Positions 49,949 through 56,359 of a stretch of 64,000 nucleotides of DNA are shown in pieces; position 1 is the stretch's first letter; each line of letters starts with the position of its first letter. This DNA comes from Actinoplanes sichuanensis (GTDB lineage: Bacteria > Actinomycetota > Actinomycetes > Mycobacteriales > Micromonosporaceae): contig NZ_AP028461.1 of assembly GCF_033097365.1 (NCBI RefSeq), positions 11,497,501 through 11,561,500 of the forward strand, in the 5' to 3' direction. The position numbers and the translations under genes were made by a program. The notes under the pieces were generated by a model that was not told the DNA's origin, did no database searches, and was given only the letters and a program-made list of their open reading frames with translations.

Positions 49949-52651
49949 ATGACCGGAGACGGGCTGACCCGAAGCCTGAACGACATGTGGCGGTCCGTGG
50001 TGCTGTACCTGCCGACCGTCCTGGTCTCGCTGTTGATCCTGGTGGTCGGCTATCTGCTGGCCCGTCTGGCCCGGACCCTGACCGCCAAGGCGCTGCGGCG
50101 GGCCGGGTTCGACCGGGTCGTGCAGAGCGGTCCGGCCGGGCGTCTACTGAGACCCGGAACGCCGAGCGTCACGGACGTCTGTGCGCGGCTTGTCTTTTTT
50201 GTGGTGTTTCTGTTCGCGCTGCAGGCGGCGTTCGGCGTGTGGGGGACCAACCCGGCCAGTGATCTGATCACCGCCCTCATCTCCTGGCTACCGCAGGTCC
50301 TCGTCGCCATCGTCATCGTCGTCGTCACCGCGGCCATCGCCCGTGCCGCCCACGATCTTGTGCTCGCCGTCCTCGGTGGGCTGGCCTACGCGCGGGTGCT
50401 GGCCAAGGCGGCCGCGGCGGTGATCGTCACCCTCGGGGTGATCGCCGGGCTGGACCAGATCGGCATCGCCACCTCGGTGACCCGACCACTCCTGATCACC
50501 ATTCTCGCGACCGTCGCCGGCGTGATCATCGTGGGCGTCGGTGGCGGGTTGATCCGGCCCATGCAGCAGCGTTGGGAGGGATGGCTCGACCGTGCGGCGG
50601 CGGAGTCGGCGGTGATTCGTTCGCAGGCTCGGGCCTATGCGGAGGAGCGGTCCCGGCAGGCCGAGGAGTCCCAGGCCGGTGGCCCATCGGCCGAGTCGGC
50701 TCCGTCTGGTTCGGCCCCGTCTGGTTCGGCCCCGGCGGGCTTGGGTTCGGATGCGTCGGGCTGGTCCGGTTCGGGTTCGGCGGGTTCGGCGGGTTCGGGT
50801 TCGGTCGGTTCGGGTTCAGCGGGCGATTTCCGGGCGGGGGAGCCCGGTGGCGCCGGATCTCGGGGTAAAGCCAGACCTCGACCACATGGTTCTGGGTCTG
50901 GCTGGAGCGGAGATTCGTCGCCGGATGCCGAGCCTGTAGTGCCCGGCCGTGCGGCGGGGGAGGCTGGTGCCGGATCGGCTGCGGGTGGGCCGGGCGGTAA
51001 GGGGTCGCCGTCCGTGGCAGAAGGTCACGGCGGGGATGAGCCGTCGCCGGCCGCGAGTGGTATCGGGCCGGCAACGGCTGTGGGCGCGGTCAGTGCCGAC
51101 TCACCGGTGGGTTTCGGTGGGCCCGGTGGTACTGAGGTGCCGCCCGTGGTGGGTGGGCACCACGGTGCCGGGGTGCCGCCGGTTGTGGCTGGGCAGGACG
51201 GGTATGAGTCGCCATCGGCCCTGAGCGGGCGAGATGCCGATGAGTCATCGTCGGCCGGGCGGGGCGCGGGTGAATCGTCGGCCGTGAGTGGGCAAGGTGC
51301 GGGTGAGTCGTCGTCGGCTGTGGGTGGGCGGCTTGCTGAGGATCGGCGGCGGGCGGCGGAAGCGCGCCTTGCCGGTGAGGGTGATCTGGCCGCTGAGGTG
51401 CGGCGGGCTGCCGAGGAGCGGCGGGCGGGTTCGGCCGGTGCAGTCGGGGCCGGGGTGGCCTCGGGTGGCCTTCCGGGAGACGGCGCGCCGGTCGCACCGG
51501 ACGACGACCGTCAGCCCGGGCCCGGAGAACGATCGGATTCCGGGTGGTCGTCGCCGGATTCCGAGGAGGCACCCACGCAGGTGTTCGTCGGTGGTTCCCC
51601 GGCCGGAACCGGGAACCGGCCGGCTGAACCAGCGGAAGCGGCTGAATCCGCCGGATCGGAGAGTCGGACCGCCCCTTTTGATCATGAGACCGCGTCGGAT
51701 CGGGCTGCGGTCGCCGGTGCCGAATATCCGGAAGAGGCCGCCGACTGGGCGTGGGAGACCCGCTGGGCCGAGGAGGAACGCCGGACCCGCGAGCACGACA
51801 GCGACGAGACGCAGGTCATCGTCGCGCCGGTGGACGATCGGCCGCACATGATTCCGGGTTTCGACCGCTATGACGACCCACCCACCGATCCCGGTCGCGT
51901 CGACGAGGACGACACGGTCTACGTGCGCACCGGAACCGCCGAAACCACGCTGCTCACCCCCGGGGTGCGGCCATCACGGTCGCCCGCTCCGGACCCGCCG
52001 CCCAACGCCGAACCGGCAGCCGGCCACACAGACGAGCCGACGACTTTTCTTTCGCCCGGCGGCGGGACGGCGGGCGGACCCGTGACCGCAGACGAGCCGA
52101 CGACCTTTCTTTCGCCTGGTGGTGAGGTGCCGGCCGACTCTCTCGAGGGGGACGAGCCGACGACGTCTCTTCCGCTCGGTGGCGAGCCGGCGGGTTCTCG
52201 GGGCGGTTCGGAGGAGGTGACGACATCGGTCATCACTCGTGGGGCGGATGTCGGCGACGAACCGACCGTCGTCCACGAGCCGGGAACGGATTCGGCGGTG
52301 GTGATCGACGGAGACGATGAGGACCGCACTCGGCTCGTGCCGCTGGAGGATGCGGGCACCGGCGCCGATCAGCCAACCGTTCCCGGTGCGGCGGGAGCCG
52401 GGGCCGAGGAACCCACCGTTCCCGGTGTTGGAGGGTCGGGCGGGGTCGGTGCTGAGGAACCCACTGTTCCCGGTGTTGGAGGGTCGGGCGGGGTCGGTGC
52501 TGAGGAACCCACTGTTCCCGGTGTCGGACAGGGGGGAGCGGTCGGGGCCGGAACTGATGCGCTCAGCGTTGGCGGGTCCGTGGCCGCCGATGACGATCCG
52601 ACTGTGGAAAGGCCCCGGCCCGGGAGTCCCCGGCGGGAGGAGCGAATGTGA
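49949..52651 (+). CDS. TM-helix-repeat channel-like membrane protein with a 660-residue acidic repeat tail
   Basis: 900 aa, ATG with GGGAGGACGG. The first 210 residues have five membrane segments (about 17-40, 80-98, 113-133, 152-168, 180-200) including VLVSLLILVVGYLLARL and GLDQIGIATSVTRP, as in the conserved TM-helix (CmpX-like) family related to mechanosensitive channels; the MscS beta domain is absent. From about 215 a helical charged region leads to a disordered Gly/Ser/Ala/Glu tail. After about residue 530 it repeats acidic-x-P-T-hydrophobic motifs (EAPTQV, DETQVI, DEPTTF twice, DEPTVV, EEPTVP three times, DDPTVE). A strong terminator follows the stop. Tail function unknown; phosphorylation by Hanks-type kinases is inference. 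Confidence 0.8.
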   Translation: MTGDGLTRSLNDMWRSVVLYLPTVLVSLLILVVGYLLARLARTLTAKALRRAGFDRVVQSGPAGRLLRPGTPSVTDVCARLVFFVVFLFALQAAFGVWGTNPASDLITALISWLPQVLVAIVIVVVTAAIARAAHDLVLAVLGGLAYARVLAKAAAAVIVTLGVIAGLDQIGIATSVTRPLLITILATVAGVIIVGVGGGLIRPMQQRWEGWLDRAAAESAVIRSQARAYAEERSRQAEESQAGGPSAESAPSGSAPSGSAPAGLGSDASGWSGSGSAGSAGSGSVGSGSAGDFRAGEPGGAGSRGKARPRPHGSGSGWSGDSSPDAEPVVPGRAAGEAGAGSAAGGPGGKGSPSVAEGHGGDEPSPAASGIGPATAVGAVSADSPVGFGGPGGTEVPPVVGGHHGAGVPPVVAGQDGYESPSALSGRDADESSSAGRGAGESSAVSGQGAGESSSAVGGRLAEDRRRAAEARLAGEGDLAAEVRRAAEERRAGSAGAVGAGVASGGLPGDGAPVAPDDDRQPGPGERSDSGWSSPDSEEAPTQVFVGGSPAGTGNRPAEPAEAAESAGSESRTAPFDHETASDRAAVAGAEYPEEAADWAWETRWAEEERRTREHDSDETQVIVAPVDDRPHMIPGFDRYDDPPTDPGRVDEDDTVYVRTGTAETTLLTPGVRPSRSPAPDPPPNAEPAAGHTDEPTTFLSPGGGTAGGPVTADEPTTFLSPGGEVPADSLEGDEPTTSLPLGGEPAGSRGGSEEVTTSVITRGADVGDEPTVVHEPGTDSAVVIDGDDEDRTRLVPLEDAGTGADQPTVPGAAGAGAEEPTVPGVGGSGGVGAEEPTVPGVGGSGGVGAEEPTVPGVGQGGAVGAGTDALSVGGSVAADDDPTVERPRPGSPRREERM
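52406..52530 (+). repeat. 48-bp in-frame tandem repeat in the channel tail
   Basis: Units start at 52406, 52454 and 52502 (partial) with an exact 48-bp period and one or two changes. They code for EEPTVPGVGGSGGVGA. A related diverged unit precedes them (DQPTVPGAAGAGA). Confidence 0.9.
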
Positions 52652-52653
52652 CG

Positions 52654-52688
52654 GAGGGCCGGCACCGGGGTTTCCGGTGCCGGCCCTC
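52654..52688 (+). terminator. 15-bp perfect terminator hairpin of the channel gene
   Basis: GAGGGCCGGCACCGG (52654-52668) and its exact complement (52674-52688) with a GGTTT loop, 2 bp after the TGA. No T-tract, as often in actinomycetes. Confidence 0.8.
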
Positions 52689-52810
52689 AGGGTCGGGAGA
52701 TGATTCGGGTCGCAGGGGTGGCCGAATCAGCCGGCCGGGACAGTCAGGGCGGGGCGGTCAGGGTGGGGCGGCCGCTACCGCGGGATGCGGTCGGCGGTGG
52801 CTCCTCTTGG

Positions 52811-53167
52811 TCAGTTCGCGGCCGGCAGCGTGGTGGCCAGCATGCAGACCGCGAGGAGGCGGCGCAGCACCCAGTCGTTCTCGGACCAGTCGATCTCGCC
52901 CTCGGGGGCGATCCAACCGTGCTGGAACGCGGCGTCGCGGACACCCTCGGCGTAGGCCGCGAGCAGGATCGCGGTCAGCGGGCGGGAGTCGGCGTTGAGG
53001 CTGTCCCGGATACCGGCGGCGTGCTGGTCGATCACCGACATCAGGCCGGGGTTCGCCTGGGCGGCGGCGAGACCGGTCACGCCGACAGCGGCGGTCAGGT
53101 CGGCGAGCGAAGCGTGGGCGGAGCGCTGAGCAGCGCGGGCGGCGGCGTTGCTGAACAGGCCATTCAT
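52811..53167 (-). CDS. conserved actinobacterial protein (DUF6401-like)
   Basis: 118 aa from the ATG at 53167; TAACGT lies 8 nt upstream, no ribosome binding site. Helical and soluble: SNAAARAAQRSAHASLADLTAAVG, ANPGLMSVIDQHAAGIRDSLNAD, ILLAAYAEGVRDAAFQHGWI, PEGEIDWSENDWVLRRLLAVCML. The DIDWS..DW-like IDWSENDWVLRRLLAVC ending is shared by many short actinomycete proteins. No known function. It is divergent from the hexapeptide-repeat gene at 53276, with 108 bp between. Confidence 0.75.
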   Translation of the reverse strand: MNGLFSNAAARAAQRSAHASLADLTAAVGVTGLAAAQANPGLMSVIDQHAAGIRDSLNADSRPLTAILLAAYAEGVRDAAFQHGWIAPEGEIDWSENDWVLRRLLAVCMLATTLPAAN

Positions 53168-53275
53168 GAGAAGAAACGTTAGGGAGCCCAGGGTGACCGA
53201 CGGGTCCATCACCGTTGCAGACCGGTTGAACTCGCTGAGGCCGGGAAAGGGGGTGTCGGAGCGGGAGGAGCGGTC

Positions 53276-53914
53276 ATGGGTGGCGACGGCGTGGAACCTG
53301 GTGGCGGTGCCGAATCCGGCGGCAGAGTGGAACCTCGCGGCGGCGTGGAACCTGGTGGCGGTGTGGAACCTCGCGGCGGCATGGAACCAGGTGGCGGTGT
53401 GGAACCAGGTGGCGTTTTGGAACCAGGTGGCGGTGTGGAACCTCGCGGTGGTGTGGAACCTGGTGGCGATGCCGAATCCGGCGACGGGCCGGATGCGGCG
53501 CACCGGCCGCCGGACGGGCTGGACGACGTCACCGTCGAGGCGCTCGGGAAGCTCAGCGAGGCGCTGGAGACCGTCGAGCGGGTGCGCGGGCACCTCTACA
53601 GCGTGCACCAGCTCGTCGGCATGGCGGACTTCTCGCTGGATGCGGCCGTCTCGCTGTTCATGCAGGCGGGGCATACCGAGACCGCCGAGCGGATCGAGCG
53701 GGAGCTGATCGGGCGCAACGTTCTTCCGGGGCGGTGGACGTTCCAGGTCGTCGAGGAGTTCGACGACGGGTACTACGCCGAGTTTCGGGAGATCGAGCGG
53801 GAGGCGCGGACCCGGCTCGCCGGTGGCCGGCGGCATCTCTACGAGGCCGGGCTCAAGGAACGGCGGCGCACACACGGACGTCCCGGCCACGAGTCGCGGC
53901 CGGGCTCAACGTAA
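53276..53914 (+). CDS. conserved protein with an N-terminal hexapeptide (GVEPGG) repeat
   Basis: 212 aa, ATG with GGGAGGAGC upstream. Residues 1-70 are about eleven units of G-V-E-P-(G/R)-G, coded by an 18-bp minisatellite. Residues 75-205 are a conserved helical domain (LDDVTVEALGKLSEALETVERVRGHLYSVHQL, TAERIERELIGRNVLPGRWTFQVVEEFDDGYY, GGRRHLYEAGLKERRRTHGRPGHE) that is widespread in actinomycetes without known function; most relatives lack the repeat. A competing frame over the repeat gives WNLVAV repeats and breaks off, so it is a shadow. Its end lies in the first of two 33-bp hairpin repeats. Confidence 0.85.
   Translation: MGGDGVEPGGGAESGGRVEPRGGVEPGGGVEPRGGMEPGGGVEPGGVLEPGGGVEPRGGVEPGGDAESGDGPDAAHRPPDGLDDVTVEALGKLSEALETVERVRGHLYSVHQLVGMADFSLDAAVSLFMQAGHTETAERIERELIGRNVLPGRWTFQVVEEFDDGYYAEFREIEREARTRLAGGRRHLYEAGLKERRRTHGRPGHESRPGST
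53287..53475 (+). repeat. 18-bp coding minisatellite (GVEPGG hexapeptide)
   Basis: About eleven variants of GTGGAACCTGGTGGCGGT, all in frame with the host gene. Variation is mainly Gly/Arg at position 5 and Val/Met/Leu at position 2. Confidence 0.9.
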
Positions 53915-53958
53915 GGGCGACGGATACACGGACGTCCCGGCCACGAGTCGCGGCCGGG
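53872..53958. repeat. 33-bp direct repeat, each copy a hairpin
   Basis: Identical 33-bp copies at 53872-53904 and 53926-53958, 54 bp apart. Each holds CCCGGCC-n9-GGCCGGG. The first copy codes for the C terminus of the preceding gene, the second follows its TAA. Together they may form a tandem terminator. Confidence 0.85.
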
Positions 53959-53993
53959 ATCGGAGAAGCCACCAGGTGCGGCGGACCCGAAGG

Positions 53994-54203
53994 CTACTCG
54001 GAGTAGTCGACGGTTTCCGGGCGGCGGCGCTCGACGTCGTCCGCGATGATCACGGTGGCTACCACCAGGGCCACCACGACGGCGAAGAACCAGGACGCGT
54101 CATCGACCAGCTTCGCTGCCAGGGGTGCCTGGAAAGCGGCCAGGAGGAAGCCGACCCAGGCGAGGCGGCGCTGACGCTCAGAGAGGAAACCGACAGATCG
54201 CAC
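53994..54203 (-). CDS. small two-TM membrane protein
   Basis: 69 aa from GTG 54203; longer starts add Arg/Thr-rich sequence without likeness to anything. Two hydrophobic segments: LAWVGFLLAAFQAPLAAKL (about 13-31) and SWFFAVVVALVVATVIIA (about 36-53), then a charged tail (DDVERRRPETVDYSE). No known domain. The start is weakly supported since no ribosome binding site precedes it. It is divergent from the anchored Lys-repeat protein gene with about 64 bp between. Confidence 0.6.
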   Translation of the reverse strand: MRSVGFLSERQRRLAWVGFLLAAFQAPLAAKLVDDASWFFAVVVALVVATVIIADDVERRRPETVDYSE

Positions 54204-54267
54204 CCGGAAAGTCTGGCGCGATATGGGCGGATCGCCGTCACCCGTTCGGCCGATTCTCCGTTGTCCG

Positions 54268-55572
54268 ATGGTGCCCACCGACTTGCGTCTCCGTCGCTCA
54301 ATTGTCGTCGCCTCCGGGGTTGTGGCGCTGGCTGTGGGGGGCGTCGCGATGGTCTGGCCGGCGCCGACCGCGCCGCCTCCGGCGGCTGTCGCGCCGGTGG
54401 CGGACGAGCGGATGGTCGCCGGGCCGCTGGACGGCCGGACCGCCGCGTGGCTCACTGTGGGTGATGCCGCGGCGCGGGTACGGGTACGTTTCGCGCGCCT
54501 GCCGGGCCTGCTCTACCGGATCAGCACCGCCTCCGACGCGGGTGTCGTGCCGGTCGTGAGCCGCCGGGACGGCCGGGTCACGCTGCGCTTGAACGAGGCC
54601 GACGGGGACGGGCTGGACGAGGTGCGGATCGTCCTGAACCGGAACGTGCGATGGGACATCCGCCTTCCGGCGGGGGCGGGAGAACAGCAGCTCAACCTGC
54701 GGGACGGCCGGGTGCGCCGGGTCGAGGTCGGTGCCGCCGGGCTGGCCGAGGTGTGGCTGCCGGAGCCGGACGGGACGGTACCGGTCGTCTTCACCGGCGG
54801 GATCGGTACGGCCGTGGTGTCGGTGCGGTATGGCACCCCGGTGCGGATCCATCTCACGCAGGGCGCCGGATCGGTGGAGACGCCGTGGCTCGCCAACAAC
54901 GGCACCGCCGCGGGCACCGTGCTGCGGGAGTCGGATTTCCGGCAGGCCCTGGACCGGTACGCGATCCGCGCCGACGGCGGCATCGGCGCGCTGGTGCTCC
55001 GGCGCCCGGCGGACCGCGACCCCCAGGACGTTCCGGGCCCGGTGGTCCAGCAGCCCGGCCCGGCCAACGGTCAGCCGGAGCCGCCCGCCGAGCAGCCGAG
55101 AAGGGCCGGTCAGCCGAAGGGGACCGGTCAGCTGAAGGGCGCCGAGCAGCCGAAGGGCACCGGTCAACTGAAGGGCGCCGAGAAGCCGAAGGGCACCGGG
55201 CAGCCGAAGCGGGCCGGTCAGCCGAAGGGCACCGGGCAGTCGAAGAACGCCGAGCAGCCGAAGCGGGTCACCGGGCAACCGAAGTCGTCCGGGAAACGGC
55301 CGGCATCGTCCACCCGGAGGCCCGGATCCGCATCGACGCCGGATCTCAGCGACCGGCGAACGCGGCGGGCGAAAGCGAACACGAACGGGTCGGTGGCCGT
55401 GCCGGGAAGTCCGCGCCACGGCACGCAGCCGTCGCGGGCTCCGGTGACCGACGACCCGACCAGGAGCGCGACCGCCGGAACCGGCCGTCCGCCACGGAAC
55501 GGCGCGACGCCCACGAAGGAGGCCCGGGACCGCACCGGTGAAGCCGTCGGCGCCGGACGGGTTGAGCGGTGA
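54268..55572 (+). CDS. signal-anchored protein with a Lys-rich hexapeptide-repeat tail
   Basis: 434 aa from ATG 54268. A basic start (LRLRRS) and one membrane segment (IVVASGVVALAVGGVAMVW) make it a type II membrane or secreted protein. Residues 60-250 form a beta-rich domain with an alternating pattern (TVGDAAARVRVRFARLPGLLYRIS, VTLRLNEADGDGLDEVRIVL, VRIHLTQGAGSVETPWLANNG) of no family known to me. Residues about 275-345 are eleven hexapeptides of (G/E)-Q-x-K-G-(T/A), followed by a basic Ser/Thr/Arg tail. The extracellular, strongly cationic tail could bind cell-wall polymers (inference). A TTCG hairpin follows. Confidence 0.75.
   Translation: MVPTDLRLRRSIVVASGVVALAVGGVAMVWPAPTAPPPAAVAPVADERMVAGPLDGRTAAWLTVGDAAARVRVRFARLPGLLYRISTASDAGVVPVVSRRDGRVTLRLNEADGDGLDEVRIVLNRNVRWDIRLPAGAGEQQLNLRDGRVRRVEVGAAGLAEVWLPEPDGTVPVVFTGGIGTAVVSVRYGTPVRIHLTQGAGSVETPWLANNGTAAGTVLRESDFRQALDRYAIRADGGIGALVLRRPADRDPQDVPGPVVQQPGPANGQPEPPAEQPRRAGQPKGTGQLKGAEQPKGTGQLKGAEKPKGTGQPKRAGQPKGTGQSKNAEQPKRVTGQPKSSGKRPASSTRRPGSASTPDLSDRRTRRAKANTNGSVAVPGSPRHGTQPSRAPVTDDPTRSATAGTGRPPRNGATPTKEARDRTGEAVGAGRVER
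55090..55290 (+). repeat. 18-bp coding minisatellite (GQPKGT hexapeptide)
   Basis: About eleven in-frame variants of CAGCCGAAGGGCACCGGT. Some neighbours pair into 36-bp higher-order units (GQLKGA EQPKGT repeated). Confidence 0.85.
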
Positions 55573-55591
55573 CCGACTGGATCAGCCCGGC

Positions 55592-55611
55592 GGCCGGGCT
55601 TCGGCCCGGTG
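55592..55611 (+). terminator. TTCG-loop hairpin after the Lys-repeat protein gene
   Basis: CCGGGC-TTCG-GCCCGG at 55594-55609, extended by a G-T pair, 20 bp after the TGA. UUCG loops are very stable, so this is a likely terminator. Confidence 0.65.
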
Positions 55612-55768
55612 TTCCGCCTGCCGGGCCGTCGTAGGTTCGGCGCTTCACGTAGCCGTACGAAATCAATGGGGTCCGGTATGTCCGGTGGTGCTGGGGCGCT
55701 CGCCCGCGGTGACCGAGGGTTCCGCGCCGGCGTCATGACCCTTGCATACCCACCGCAATACACCAGAA

Positions 55769-55793
55769 ACGGCCACCCGAACCGGGTGGCCGT
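55769..55793 (-). terminator. terminator of the SRPBCC gene at 55814
   Basis: Perfect 10-bp stem ACGGCCACCC / GGGTGGCCGT with a 5-nt loop, 20 bp past the stop on the minus strand and followed there by TTCTGG. The remaining interval 55612-55768 shows no further feature. Confidence 0.8.
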
Positions 55794-55813
55794 CTCCTGG
55801 ATGAGCCGAATGA

Positions 55814-56278
55814 TCAGATGCCGGGCCGGTCGACCTGGCCGCGCCACGCGCCGGTCTCGATGCCGCCGCGGCTCTCGATGAACTCCTTGAAACGGTGCAG
55901 GTCGCTCTTCACCCGGCGGTCGATGACGCCGAGCTTGTCGCCCGCGGTCTCGATGAAGCCCTGCGGATCGAAGTCCATCTGCACGGTGACGCGGGTGTGC
56001 ATGTCGTCGATCCGGTGGAACGTGACCACACCGGCCTGCTTCTCGCCGTCGGTCGCGTGCCAGGCCACCCGCTCGTCGGGCAGCTGCTCGGTGATCTCGG
56101 CGTCGAACTCGCGCTTGATCCCGGCGATCTCGGTCTTCCAGTGCGTGTGGGTGTCGTCGAGCTGGCGGATCTCGCTGACCCCCTCCATGAACCGGGGGAA
56201 CTCCTCGAACTGGGTCCACTGGTTGTAGGCGGTGCGTACCGGGACGTTGACGTCAACGAACTCGGTGACCGTGCTCAC
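55814..56278 (-). CDS. SRPBCC-family protein (polyketide cyclase/dehydrase-like)
   Basis: 154 aa. STVTEFVDVNVPVRTAYNQWTQFEEFPRFMEGVSEI is the classic start of coenzyme Q-binding/START-type SRPBCC proteins found in actinomycetes; RQLDDTHTHWKTEIAGIKREFDAEITEQLPDERVAW and VTVQMDFDPQGFIE follow. The fold is a hydrophobic-ligand cavity; the ligand is unknown. Very similar short proteins are frequent in stress-related loci. Good terminator downstream. GAGAACCTC-type sequence upstream gives a GAGG-like ribosome binding site. Confidence 0.92.
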   Translation of the reverse strand: MSTVTEFVDVNVPVRTAYNQWTQFEEFPRFMEGVSEIRQLDDTHTHWKTEIAGIKREFDAEITEQLPDERVAWHATDGEKQAGVVTFHRIDDMHTRVTVQMDFDPQGFIETAGDKLGVIDRRVKSDLHRFKEFIESRGGIETGAWRGQVDRPGI

Positions 56279-56359
56279 GAGGTTCTCCCTTCACTTGCCT
56301 GTCACGATCACTGGGGTGCCCGGGAGTGGATGCCCTAAACACGGGGTAGCTTGCGAAAT

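Noticed and set aside
53148..53708. Alternative plus-strand frame with WNLVAV repeats
   Set aside because: It is another reading of the 18-bp minisatellite; the frame from 53276 leads into the conserved C-terminal domain.
54223..54267. Upstream start for the Lys-repeat membrane protein
   Set aside because: The extra 15 residues are Pro/Arg-rich and delay the membrane anchor; ATG 54268 gives a normal signal-anchor start.
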